Assembly (NCBI RefSeq): GCF_046630445.1
Contig: NC_092341.1
Span: forward strand, 6,822,001-6,886,000
DNA length: 64,000 nt
Direction of reading: 5' to 3'
Source: Rutidosis leptorrhynchoides
Taxonomy: Eukaryota; Streptophyta; Magnoliopsida; Asterales; Asteraceae
In this document: piece after piece, positions 45,133 through 58,012 of the stretch
How positions within the stretch are numbered: position 1 is the stretch's first letter
How the letters are laid out: each line of letters begins with the position of its first letter
Made by a program: the position numbers and the translations under genes
The notes under the pieces: generated by a model
What the model was told of the DNA's origin: nothing
Databases searched by the model: none
What the model saw: the letters and a program-made list of their open reading frames with translations, nothing else

Positions 45133-46530
45133 AACACCGAAATTATTGTTACCTCGGAAAGGACATAAATTGAGAAACAAACCAAAATGTTAAAATTCAT
45201 TTAAAATGGAATAGAGGACAATAAAAAGGAAAATAAAAGCCAAGTGTGGGAAAATTTACCAAGATATTTTAAACATATGTCACATATTTCTGTAACAAAT
45301 AACTGAAAATACTTTTGCTTTGGACTAAACTAAACTGTTTTACCCGATGAAAGAAAAGAAGAGATGGATCTACACGATTAATCAATTCCATCATTAAAAG
45401 GAAGTAAAGTCTTCCGAAAAAGAAACGCGCTTCTTGATTTAGGTCAGGAAGTTGTCGTCCAGACCAGCTGTAGGTTGACGAAAAATCTAGAAAAGTCATC
45501 ACTAAAATCAGTAGGAAATCCACGGACCTCAGCATAAAACAAGGTCGCCAAGTGGTCAGATTTATCCTAACCATGAGAAGGATTTATCTTGTACAATGGG
45601 GGGCACCATGCAAATTAGCTTGATAAGACTAATGAATCAGATCCCCAGAAAGGATAATCTCCTTAAAAATTAAAAATCAGCTTTTAAGACTGATATTACT
45701 CAATCCTTGAGATTGACCTTAAAGATTGAGAATTCAAACTCATGGAATTCAATGATATCTAAACTCGAGCTTGAACGAGAAAATATTTTGATAAAATTAC
45801 AAACCGATTTGTTTTCTGAAAACCCTATTTTCAATGTGTTCATTACCATTGAACGTAAAATCCTAGGAATTCACCTGGAATTCATTAGGTCATCTGAACC
45901 AAATCGGGTGTCAACCGTAAGAACGGTGGTTGCATAGCATGGTCAAAGACAGGACCTTGTGCCAGACCGAAAAATTATAAGGGTGAGCTTTACTATTGCT
46001 CCTACAAAGGATAGTAATTGCGTCCGACACGTTATAGACCATAATTAAAAGCATGTCAAGGGACATTGCCTTAACAGTTGCTTGTTCAACGCTTTCCTTT
46101 ACAACCGGACGGTAGTTTATAGAAAGGTAATATACGGAGCAAGTATACTGGACGTGTTGCTTTCCTAATACAAGGTTAGCAAGTGGGTGACACAAAAGCG
46201 CAAGTTTTGAGCTAAAATTTTCAAATCTGAAAACCACCAAACCCACAAAAATATTTTGCAAACACCGGTGAAGGGTTATTCCGGAAAACTTATCTAGGGT
46301 AAAAGCTAGATTAAAATTTTCAAAAGATCAAATGTTTTCATAAAGATCCAATTTCCTTAAAGGATCTAAATTTTATAGTCATGTGGGACTGTAAACCATA
46401 TCGTTACTACCATTGTTTATACCGCCGTATAGAAATCACTGATGTACAAAGTGTGAAGAATAAAGAAGTGATTCTAGTATTTCAAGACTATATTGCTTGA
46501 GGACAAGCAACGCTCAAGTGTGGGAATATT
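45133..46530 (+). mobile_element. Athila 3' internal noncoding segment upstream of the shared LTR
   Basis: Matches 60030-61425, the region just before the Athila 3' LTR, ending in the same polypurine-like AAGTGTGGGAATATT. Its presence before the 5' LTR means this LTR also serves as the 3' LTR of a second, partial Athila unit. Confidence 0.88.
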
Positions 46531-48515
46531 TGATAATGCTAAAAACGAACATATATTTCATAGCATTATTCCTCAAGAAAGACAAGCTTTTAGTTGCAAT
46601 TGTTCTATTTACAAGTAATATTCGTTTAAAATAATAAAAGGTGAAGACAAAAGACAGATTCGACGAATTGAAGACGCAAACGACCAAAAAGCTCAAAAGT
46701 ACAAAATACAATCAAAGAGGTTCCAATTATTGATAAGAAACGTCTCGAAATTACAAGAGTACAAGATTCAAAACGCAAAGTACAAGATATTAAATTATTC
46801 GCAAAGACGTTCGAAAATCCGGAACCGGGACCAGAGTCAACTCTCAACGCTCGACGCAACGGACTAAAAATTACAAGTTAACTATGTATATAAATATAAT
46901 ATAATATATAATTAATTATATAAATTATATATATATTATATTTATATAATAATCCGTCGGCAAGAAAGGCTCCAAAATGGTGTGAGCTGTAAAATCGAAC
47001 TCCGCGACTTGCGGAGTTCAAAGAGGGAAAAGGCCGCGACTCGCGGAGCTCACCTGGACTCAAATCCCTATAAAAGCAAACGCAGTTTGATCGCAAAAAT
47101 ATCCAAAAAAAAATTCAATCTCTCTCTATATATGTATACGTAAATATATATAATTTATATTTTAATTTTAATTTTAATTTTAAATTCTAATAATAAGGGT
47201 ATGTTAGCGAATGTTGTAAGGGTGTAAGTCGAAATTCTGTCCGTGTAACGCTACGCTATTTTTAATCATTGTAAGTTATGTTCAACCTTTTTAATTTAAT
47301 GTCTCGTAGCTAAGTTATTATTATGCTTATTTAAAACTAAGTAATCATGATGTTGGGCTAATTACTAAAAGTGAGTAATTGGGCTTTGTACCATAATTGG
47401 GGTTTGGACAAAAGAACGACACTTGTGAAAATTAGACTATGGGCTATTAATGGGCTTTATATTTGTTTAACTAAATGATAGTTTGTTAATTTTAATATAA
47501 AGATTTACAATTGGACGTCCCTATAAATTACCATATACACTCAATCGGACACGATGGGCGGGATATTTATATGTACGAATAATCGTTCATTTAACCGGAC
47601 ACGGGAATGGATTAATAGCCACTAGAATTATTAAAACAGGGGTGAAATTATGTACAAGGACACTTGGCATAATTGATAACAGAGTATTAAAACCTTGGGT
47701 TACACTCAGTCGACATCATGGTGTAATTATTAAACAAAGTATTAAAATCTTGTTATAGTTTAAGTCCTCAATTAGTTGGAATATTTGACTTCGGGTATAA
47801 GGATAATTTGACGAGGACACTCGCACTTTATATTTATGACTGATGGACTGTTATGGACAAAAATCAGACGGATATATTAAATAATCCAGGACAAAGGACA
47901 ATTAACCCATGGGCATAAAACTAAAATCAACACGTCAAACATCATGATTACGGAAGTTTAAATAAACATAATTCTTTTATTTCATATTTAATTTCCTTTA
48001 TTTTATATTTAATTGCACTTCTAATTATCGCACTTTTATTTATTGTTATTGTATTTAATTGCACTTTTAATTATCGTACTTTTTAATTATCGCACTTTTT
48101 TATCGCAATTTCATTATCGTTATTTACTTTACGCTTTAAATTAAGTCTTTTATTTATTTTTAATATTTTACATTTGGTTTTAACTGCGACTAAAGTTTTT
48201 AAAATCGACAAACCGGTCATTAAACGTTAAAAACCCCCCTTTATAATAATAATATTACTTATATATATATTTGTATTTTTATAAATTTAAACTAATATAG
48301 CGTTAAGCTTTGTGAAAAAGATTCCCTGTGAAACGAACCGGACTTACTAAAAACTACACTACTGTACGATTAGGTACACTGCCTATAAGTGTTGTAGCAA
48401 GGTTTAAGTATATCCATTCTATAAATAAATAAATATCTTGTGTTAAATTGTATCATATTTAATAGTATTTCCTTGCAAAATATAAGCTATTTTATATACA
48501 CCTCGCATAACATCA
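46531..48515 (+). repeat. Athila 5' LTR (1985 bp)
   Basis: TGATAATGC...CATAACATCA. Starts directly after AAGTGTGGGAATATT and is followed six bases later by the primer-binding site. It holds a GC-box pair at 47000-47049. Confidence 0.93.
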
Positions 48516-50073
48516 AGTATTTTTGGCGCCGCTGCCGGGGAACTTAAACACCGAAAGCGCAACGCTAATAAATAGAAAAAAAAAATTATTTTTAGTTTGC
48601 TAATAAAAGAAAAATACGCTTTTGTAAAAATACGTTTTAAATATTCAAAAATATAAAAAGAAAAACAAAAATATAAATATTTTTAAGAGTTTGTTAAATA
48701 TTTAAGTTTTATAAAGTTTCTTTATTTTTATTTTATAAAAAAATTATAAGTTTTATTTAAATATTTTGTTTTTATTAAAACATAAAAAAAACCGAAAAAA
48801 AGATATATATATATATATATATAAATCTAGTTTTAAGATTTTTATTTATAAAATTATAAAGTATTTTATTTCTATTTTAGTTTTTTTTAAGATAAGTTTT
48901 ATTTAAATTATATAAATATATTAATTAAATTAAAAACAGAAGAAAAAAAATAATTACGTCGAAAAACTGAAACGAAACAGCCTGTCATCTGAAATTTGGA
49001 TCCCCGCGACTCGCGGAGTTTTTTGCCTGGAATACCGCAACTCGCGGAGCCGTCTGACACGGGTTACACAGAACCCTAATTTCGCATTAATTACGTAATT
49101 ATTATTATTATTATTAATTAAAAACCCTAATTAGGTTTTAATTTTTAATTAATTAAGTTTAGTTTATTTATTTAATTTGTATATTTAGTTTAATTAATTT
49201 AAATAAATTATAAAATTAACACTCTTAATAAATAAATAATATAAAAATAATATTTTTATAAAAATTGTACTTTTTACAACTTTTAGTATATTTTTATATT
49301 TTGTCCCTTTTTAATTGTTTTAACGTAATATTTGTGTTTTTCGCTAGTTTTTAGTTTTAAACATAGTTTTTGCCATAGTTATTTTTTTTTTAGATTTTTA
49401 GGCTTTGCCGTAAAATCCCTTAAGTGTTTTTTTCTTTAGACTAAGATTAAAGTACTTCAGAATTTTGCGACGTCTTTTTAAGTTTTAGTACCTTTTTAAG
49501 TTATTTTCATTTGGGATATAGTTTTACTTGTAAGTTTTAATATTTTTAGACACCTTTTACCTATGTATCAATTATCATTCCAATTAGTAATCTCAATTTG
49601 CGATTATAATTTTAAGTTAGTGGTAGTAATAAGGTTGGGTTAGGCGAGTGTTTTAAAGTTTTATAAGTCACTCTTTTTATTTCTTATTTTTCGACACCTT
49701 TTATTTTTTCGATCTTTTCTTTTTCGACCTTTTTCAACGCACTCTTTTTCTTTCTTATTTCTCGCTATTCTAGTTTTAGGACATAGATTTTTTTTCTACT
49801 TCTTATCTAAATTTCTTAAAATTACGAAAATTTATTTTAAGTGGTTAAATTGATAGACATCAAAATTTTCTGGTTCGTAGTAATAGTTGGATTTGTACGT
49901 GGACCGGGTTATTGGAGCCAAACAGTCCTCAATTATATTGAGACCAAACGAATCCTGCCCCTCTGCTGCATCTTTTGGCTATTCGAAACGTGGGCAAAAT
50001 CAGAAAAGTCTATTAATTGGATAACTTATATAATTTTTTCTTTCCTTTTAAAAACTAATAGGATATTCAGTGA
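48516..50073 (+). other. Athila leader with primer-binding site and a GC-box pair
   Basis: The GGCGCCGCTGCCGGGGA-type primer-binding site at 48521-48540 is the form I know from Athila-group elements. The rest is AT-rich leader with a GC-box pair at 49004-49050. A 93-codon open frame (49841-50122) overlaps the gag start in another frame; I cannot tell whether it is real. Confidence 0.8.
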
Positions 50074-53052
50074 ATGCACCGAGCAAGACGTTCACCACCT
50101 TTTGTACGTTCACCACCTGTAACTAGATCAAGACATCTAGCAAATATTACCGCCGTTGATTTTCCTTTAGAATCGTCATCCAGTCGACCAAGTACTCCAA
50201 TTCAAATTTCCGATAATCCATTTTTTGAACCCGACCTCACAATTGAGAATCCGGATAATATTCAGGGACAATTCATAGATCCTGAACCATTAAATTTTCC
50301 TCCGAAACCACCAATCATTCAAACAGAGATTGTTGAGGAACGAACCATTAAATCAGAATCCTCTAGTGATTCGGATTCAACAAATTCAATCATGGAAAAT
50401 CTGGAACCTTTAAGTATGGAAGACCGAATGAGAGCTAAACGCACTGGCCAAGGTCACACAATTACTCATCCAGACATTAATGCGCCAGATTATGAAATCA
50501 AAGGACAAATTCTACATATGGTGACTAATCAATGCCAATTTAGTGGTGCGCCGAAGGAAGATCCAAATGAACATCTTCGTACCTTTAATAGGATCTGCAC
50601 TCTATTTAAAATAAGAGAAGTTGAGGATGAACAGATATATCTCATGTTATTTCCCTGGACTTTAAAGGGAGAAGCCAAAGATTGGTTGAAATCGTTACCT
50701 GAAGGGGCGATTGATACATGGGACGTTTTAGTTGAAAAATTTCTTAAACAATTCTTTCCGGCATCTAAAGCCATAAGACTTCAAGGAGAAATTGTTACAT
50801 TCACACAGAAACCGAATGAAACTCTATATGAGGCGTGGACTAGATTTGGAAAGTTATTAAGAGGATGTCCGCAACATGGTTTAGACACCTGTCAAATAGT
50901 ACAAATATTCTACCAAGGATGCGATATCACTACAAGAAAAGACATAGATATAGCAGCTGGTGGTTCTATTATGAAGAAAACCGAAACTAATGCTTACAAA
51001 ATTATTGATAACACTGCTTCCCACTCACATGAGTGGCACCAAGAAAAAGATATCGTTAGATCATCTAAAGCAGCTAGAGCCGATTCTAGCCATGACTTAG
51101 ATTCCATTTCTGCAAAGATAGATGCTGTCGAGAGACGAATGGAAAAGATGACTAAAGATATCCACTCAATACGAATTAGTTGTGAGCAGTGTGGAGGACC
51201 ACATTTGACAAAAGATTGTCTCAGTATTGAATTAACAATGGAACAAAGAGAGAATATTTCATACATAAACCAAAGGCCTGGAAATAATTATCAGAATAAT
51301 TATCAACCGCCAAGACCGATTTACAATCAAAACCAGAACTATAACCGAAATATTCCATACAACAACCAACAAGGTCCTAGCAATCAACAAGTATCCAATA
51401 ATACTTACAATCAGCAAAGACCTAATTTTCAAAACAAACCACCACAAACCGATGATAAAAAGCCGAATTTAGAATATATGATGACGAAGCTAGTTGAAAC
51501 TCAAACGCAGTTTTTCACATCTCAAAAACAAACTAATGAACAAAATGCTCAAGCATTTAGAAATCAACAAGCTTCTATTCAAAACTTGGAACAAGAAGTA
51601 AGTAACCTAGCAAGGTTAATAGGTGAAAGAAAACCGGGAAGTTTACCTAGTGATACAAATGCTAACCCCCGGAATGAAACAGCTAAAGCCATTACCACAA
51701 GAAGTGGTACAACACTTAAACCACCTGAAATACCTGTAACTTCTGATGAAGCTATTCCTACTCCACAAGAACCACAACCTGATCAAGATAAGGAAAAAGA
51801 ACCGGTAGTTGAAAAGGTTAATGAAGATAACACAGCTAAGGATAAACCTTATGTTAAACCATACCAACCACCACTTCCTTACCCGAGTAAAATGAAGAAA
51901 GAGAAACTTGAAGCCGAGCAATCCAAATTCTTGGATATGTTTAAACAGATAAATGTAAATCTTCCTTTCATTGATGTGATTTCAGGAATGCCTAGATATG
52001 CTAAATTTCTGAAAGATCTAATCTCAAATAGAAAGAAAATGGAAGAACTCTCGACCGTTACTATGAATGCTAATTGTTCAGCAGTGCTGTTGAATAAGAT
52101 ACCAGAAAAATTATCTGATCCAGGAAGTTTCACAATTCCATATTTTCTGGGTAGTCTTAGTTCAATAGAAGCATTGGCAGACTTAGGTGCTAGTATAAAT
52201 TTAATGCCGTATTCACTATACGCTAAACTAGACCTTGGAGAATTGAAACCAACAAGAATAAGCATACAACTAGCCGATCGATCAATAAAATATCCTAGAG
52301 GGATAATGGAGAACATGCTAGTTAAAGTTGGTACTTTAGTATTTCCAGTAGATTTTGTTGTTCTGGACATGGAAGAAGATTCTCAAGTTCCTCTCATATT
52401 AGGAAGACCATTCTTAAACACGGCTAAAGCAATGATAGATGTGTTTGGTAAGAAACTGACCCTAAGTATAGAGGATGAGAGTGTTGCCTTTTCAGTTGAT
52501 AGAGCAATGCAACAACCACAATCTGCAGATGATACATGTTATTATATTCAAACTATAGATTCACATGCAGAATTGTTAGAAGAATTTCCAGAATTACAAG
52601 GAACAGGAGAATGTTCTTTAGGAGAAGGTAATGAACCAATTGATGAAGCTGAAATGTTAGCTACACTAATAGCTAATGGATATGAACCAACAGAAGAAAT
52701 TCAAATGCTAAAAGAAGAAGACAGATATCGATATAAATCATCGATAGAAGAACCACCGACATTAGAATTAAAGCCACTTCCAAACTATTTGGAATACGCT
52801 TATTTACATGGTGAATCTGAATTACCTGTAATAATATCGTCTTCTCTTACTGAAAATGAGAAATCACAACTCATTTCTGTGTTGAAAGCTCATAAACCAG
52901 CCATTGCATTGAAGATTCATGATATTAAAGGAATAAGTCCTTCGTATTGCACACATAAAATCCTTATGGAAGAAGGTCATAAAACGTATGTGCAATGCCA
53001 ACGAAGACTAAATCCGAATATGCAAGATGTTGTTAAAAAAAGAAATAATTAA
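50074..53052 (+). other. Athila gag-protease ORF, 992 codons
   Basis: Starts ATG at 50074 (MHRARRSPPF). The gag core is seen at about codons 120-290: EDPNEHLRTFNRICTLFKI, LKGEAKDWLKSLP and PNETLYEAWTRFGKLLRGCP, the retrotransposon gag (PF03732-type) signature. A zinc-knuckle-like CEQCGGPHLTKDC and a Gln/Asn-rich linker follow. The aspartic-protease domain has ADLGASINLMPYSLY with the D-L-G-A active-site form of plant gypsy elements (about codon 705) and VPLILGRPFLNTAKAMIDV. The C-terminus reaches the linker before reverse transcriptase and overlaps the start of the pol stretch. Family: Athila, by gag type and primer site. Confidence 0.9.
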
Positions 53053-55607
53053 ACTGCTAGATGCAGGTTTAATTTATCCAATTTCTGATAGTCCATGGGT
53101 AAGCCCAGTTCAATGCGTGCCTAAGAAGGGTGGCATGACTGTCATTACAAATGAAAAAAATGAGCTTATTCCTACTAGGACTGTAACAGGATGGCGTGTG
53201 TGTATTGATTATAGAAAATTAAATGACGCCACCAGAAAAGATCACTTTCCCTTACCTTTCATTGATCAAATGTTGGAAAGATTAGCCGGAAATAGTTATT
53301 ATTGTTTTCTTGATGGATTTTCCGGATATTTTCAAATTCCAATAGCACCCGAAGATCAAGAGAAAATCACGTTCACGTGCCCTTATGGTACTTTTTCTTA
53401 CAAACGCATGCCATTTGGACTTTGCAACGCCCCTACAACCTTTCAAAGGTGTATGATGGCAATTTTTCACGACATGATAGAAGAATGCATGGAAGTTTTC
53501 ATGGATGACTTTTCAGTCTTCGGTGATACTTTTGAAACATGTCTAGCTAATCTTGAACGAATGCTGATTAGATGCGAACAATCAAATCTAGTTCTTAATT
53601 GGGAGAAATGCCATTTCATGGTTAAAAAAGGCATCGTTCTTGGACATAAAATTTCAAAAGAAGGAATTGAAGTGGATAGAGCTAAAGTAGATGTAATTGC
53701 TAAACTTCCACATTCCACCAATGTTAGAGGAGTTAGGAGTTTTCTAGGGCATGTCGGTTTTTACCGACGTTTCATAAAAGATTTTTCTAAAATTGCCACT
53801 CCTATGAATAAACTCCTAGAAAACGATGCTCCATTCATCTTTTCAGATGAATGCATCAAATCTTTTAATATTCTTAAAGAGAAACTCACTAATGCGCCGA
53901 TCATGATAACACCAAATTGGAATCTACCGTTTGAACTAATGTGCGATGCAAGTGATTTTGCAATGGAAGCCGTTTTAGGACAAAGAATTGAAAAATGATT
54001 TCAACCTATATATTATGCTAGTAAGACGTTACAAGGAGCACAAACGAACTATACAACTACTGAAAAAGAACTCCTTGCTATTGTCTTCGCTTTTGACAAA
54101 TTTCGTTCATATCTCGTTCTAGCAAAAACGGTGGTCTATACCGACCATTCTGCTCTTAGATACCTATTTTCGAAACAAGATGCCAAACCAAGATTAATCC
54201 GTTGGATCTTACTCTTACAAGAGTTCGATATTGAAATCCGAGATAAAAAAGGAGCAGAAAATCTCGCCGCTGATCATCTTTCTCGTCTTGAAAATCCCGA
54301 ATTAGAAGTTCTAAATGAATCAGCCATACAAGACAACTTTCCTGATGAATATCTATTGAAGATTGATTATAATGAAATTCCATGGTTTGCAGACTATGCA
54401 AACTATTTAGTATGTGGATTCCTTGAAAAAGGATTATCGTACCAAAAACGAAAGAAATTCTTCAGTGATATAAAACACTATTTCTGGGAAGATCCACATC
54501 TGTTTAAAAGTTGTCCAGATGAAATAATACGCCGATGTGTATTCGGAGATGAAGCTAGAAAAGTTTATGATGCTGGATTCTATTGGCCTACAATTTACAA
54601 AAACGCACACCTTCTTTGCAAATCCTGTGATGCTTGTCAAAGGGCCGGAAAAATAAGTCAACGTGATGGAATGCCACAAAATGTCATCCAAGTATGTGAA
54701 GTATTTGACATTTGGGGTATTGACTTTATGGGTCCATTTCCAAAATCTCATAATAATCTCTATATTCTCGTAGCCATTGATTATGTATCTAAATGGGCGG
54801 AAGCACAAGCTCTCCCAACTAACGATGCACGAGTTGTAGTCAACTTTTTAAAACGTCTTTTTGCAAGGTTTGGAACGCCGAAAGCTTTAATAAGTGATCG
54901 GGGTACTCATTTCTGTAATAATGAACTTGAGAAAGTTCTCAAAAGATATGGAGTAACTCATAAAATCTCCACCGCATATCATCCACAAACAAGTGGACAA
55001 GTTGAAAATACCAACCGAGCTTTAAAACGTATTCTAGAAAAAACCGTAGGATCTAATCCGAAGGAATGGTCCATTAAATTGGAGGATGCACTCTGGGCTT
55101 TTAGAACAGCCTACAAAACTCCAATTGGAACCACACCTTTTAAACTTATTTATGGAAAAGCATGTCATCTTCCAGTAGAAATTGAACACAGAGCATTTTG
55201 GGCTTTGAAGACATGTAATCTCGACTTACATGAAGCTGGACGTCTACGGTTAAGTCAACTAAACGAATTAGAAGAATTAAGACATGAAGCATACGAAAAT
55301 TTCTTTAATCTATAAGGAAAGAACGAAGAAATGGCATGATAAAAGAATCAGAAGTTCAAAAGAATTTAAAGAAGGAGACAGAGTTCTTCTTTTCAATTCA
55401 CGATTCAAGCTATTTCCTGGAAAATTGAAATCAAGATGGTCTGGACCATTCATAGTCAAAAGAGTTTTCCCATACGGAACGATAGAATTAATAAATTCAA
55501 ATGAGATTGAATTTAAGGTTAATGGTCACAGAGTTAAACATTACATAGATAGTCCAATGGAAGTTGACAATGAAGTTAATCACAATTTCGATACCACAGC
55601 TAACTAA
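53027..55607 (+). other. Athila pol region: reverse transcriptase, RNase H, integrase
   Basis: Reverse transcriptase: DSPWVSPVQCVPKKGGMTVI (with the Athila-type insert after KKGG), GWRVCIDYRKLN, catalytic FMDDFSVFG (about 53498-53524), RRFIKDFSKIATPMNKLL. RNase [36 protein letters not shown]. Integrase: zinc-binding [41 protein letters not shown] and [20 protein letters not shown]. The C-terminal part (about 55300-55607) is GDRVLLFNSRFKLFPGKLKS with GPFIVKRVFPYGTIEL. The order fits Ty3/gypsy. The region contains a small number of breaks. Confidence 0.9.
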
Positions 55608-55672
55608 GTGTGGGGAGAATTAAGTCTTTTAAAGGATAATATGTATTTCTGTTAGAGTTATATTTTCTGTTT

Positions 55673-56197
55673 TTGTGTAGTTCTCGAAAATGGAACCCGA
55701 ATGGTCTTTCCCTAGCAGACCCTAAAGAACTAGTCTTCTTCCCCCATTCTGAATTTTTATTTTTTTTAGGTTTTTACGAAATGAAGACTTCCTGTGAACT
55801 AAACCATGGTCTAATGCTACACGCTTTGATCACTAAACGTAATAATGACACACTTCCGAGTGAAATAGTATCAGTAATCAGAGAAAGATTGGACGGAGTA
55901 AGAAAAGAATCCAGATGCGAAGATAATAAGTTACAATTTGGTAAAGGAAAATCAAAATCCGCAGCGAAAAGAAGAGCACGACACCTAGAAAGATGTCACA
56001 AATGCGAAAAATGGTCACATGGAGGTAAATGTTCAAATATTCAAACCTATTCAAACACCGAATTTGTTACTTTATGCAGAGACGGACCGTTCATATGTTT
56101 AGAAGAAAAAACACTGAATGCTCGAGGTTACGCCTTTGTGGCTATGGAAAACCAATTAAACCGACTATCTTATGAGTGGGATAGATCATATCACTAA
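55673..56197 (+). other. Athila post-pol ORF with a zinc-knuckle-like motif
   Basis: A frame of about 174 codons after the pol stop. It has an N-terminal hydrophobic stretch VFFPHSEFLFFLGFYE, a basic central part GKGKSKSAAKRRARHLERC, then CHKCEKWSHGGKC, spaced CX2CX4HX3C, close to a CCHC knuckle (usual CX2CX4HX4C). It ends ENQLNRLSYEWDRSYH. I do not recognise it as a named domain. It lies in the region where Athila elements keep extra genes. It could be a nucleic-acid-binding accessory protein or a degenerate piece of one. Confidence 0.5.
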
Positions 56198-58012
56198 GAA
56201 TACTATCTCACAGGTAAGTCTGTACAGTTTTTATTTTTTTTATTTTCATTTTTAACCTTTTGATAATAAACGCTAATTTGTTCGCTATAAAGTATTAAAT
56301 TGGTATTCGATAAAATTAGGTTTGGCGACCGAAATTATTGATATCATACAAAAATTTATTACATCACTGCGAAATTTAACGTTTATTCTTAAGGTATAAA
56401 TATCTTTAATCAATCAAACCAAAATATTTCAAAAATTCGTCATGAGTTAAATTAGGTCATGGAACCGAAATTACTTTACCGAAAAGAGGGGCGCATATTT
56501 TTGATAATATTTGATTGATTAAAGTGAGATAAAAGCCAAAAAGATTTTTAATTTTATTTTTACTTTGTTTTTAAAATTAATATTAAAATAATATTGTAAA
56601 CTTTTTAAAATCAATATACTTAAAATTGTAAATATTTGAAAAATTAATATTTTTAATATAAGTTTGCATGTATAAAAACAAAAATATAATTTAAGTTTGG
56701 TGTGAATTTATAATATGAATTTTTAATTAAGTTTGGTGTGAATTTTTAATTTTATGCATTTTAAATTTAAGTTTGGTGTGAATTTAAAAACAAAAATTTA
56801 CTTTATTTCGCTAAGTTAAAAATATGATTTTTAAAATTCGTCGTAAGTTGAAGACTAGGTCTTTGAACCGAAATTGCTTTACCCGAGGGAGGGACGAGAA
56901 CTTTTATTATCATTATTTTTAAACTTATTGAATTAAAGTATGCCAAAAACATTAAAAAAAACCCAAAAATCTTAGCTTTTAAAACAATCGCTACAAAAAG
57001 ACAAATTTTAAAATTTTGTCGAGGGACGAACTAGGACATTGATCCGAAACGACCTCGTCCTAAGTAACAAGGGAAACAAAATTTTAAAATTAATTACTTA
57101 ATTATTTTATAAGTTATAGATAGTTAAAAAAAAAAAAAAAATCAAACACCGCGACTCGCGGAGTTTGAAAGAGTCAAACACCGCAAGTCGCGGAGTTCTA
57201 AAAATACAGAAAAAAATAAAAGGGCCGAACAGATCAGTCTGCACACTACCACACACATAAAAATGCGAAAAATACCGAAAATCACCTCTAAAATCCGAAT
57301 TTTTTCACCAAAAATAATCACATTTTTTACTAAAATCATGTTGAGAATGATGCTATCAAGGAATTACTCAAGAAAAACGGTAAATTTCTACACCTAAACA
57401 CCATTTAATCCGAAAATTAGCGTTCTTGATCAATTTTTTACCCAAATCGATTTTGATACTTTTTAGTGTAATTATGCTTAAATTACTTATGTATTATGCT
57501 TGTATAACCTAGATTGATGCTATTTAACATGATTAGAAGCCTTAAACTTCAAATTTTGAGTAATCTAGGTTTTGTGTTCTTGAGCAATTTGGGGCTTTTT
57601 GATATAAACAGGTTATGGCCGATTTTTATCATGAATTGTTGCTAAATTAAGTAGTGTAACATGTTTAGGTAGTTAAATGATCCAAACTTTAAGCCTAAAC
57701 ATGATTTTGAGAATTAAAGTGGACTTTTTCAAGTCTAAAATTCATGAACTTGATTTTTAAGAGATAATGCCATTTGAAACTTATTTAATTGCTAGTAATG
57801 ATTATTTTGACATGTTATTTAAGTTGAATGCTTATGAACTTGGCGAACATCTTCGTATATGCTTATTTGAAAAAGTGTAGATTTGATAAAAATATGAAAA
57901 TGAGCTTAAGTTTGATATAAATTGAACATGTCATTGTAATTATTTTGATTGATGATTTTGCTGACACTAATGCATATTTGGATGCACAAAAATTGTGTTT
58001 GATGTGTTTTGC
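56198..58012 (+). other. Athila 3' noncoding spacer with GC-box pair and repeated words
   Basis: No ORF of note. TTTAAGTTTGGTGTGAATTT-type words recur three times at about 56691-56790. A GC-box pair sits at 57149-57196. The stretch ends with a splice-acceptor-like TGTGTTTTGCAG just before the last ORF, so that ORF may be expressed from a spliced RNA, as described for extra ORFs of some Athila-type elements. Confidence 0.55.

Larger units (their letters stand above)
42309..48515. repeat. Large palindrome: two ~2.8-kb inverted Athila arms, 553-bp spacer
   Basis: Left arm 42309-45132 (LTR plus 3' noncoding region, inverted) pairs with right arm 45686-48515. Arm lengths by position are 2824 and 2830 bp. 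The spacer 45133-45685 is Athila 3' noncoding DNA in plus orientation (it matches about 60030-60580) and runs without a break into the right arm. The arms are very similar: over several hundred bases that I compared they differ only at scattered positions. Confidence 0.92.

Noticed and set aside
44557-46261. 116-codon frame present twice in opposite orientations (and again near 60806-61156), which could look like a conserved gene
   Set aside because: It recurs only because the Athila 3' noncoding region is repeated; it has no motif, and the region lies between the last ORF and the LTR.
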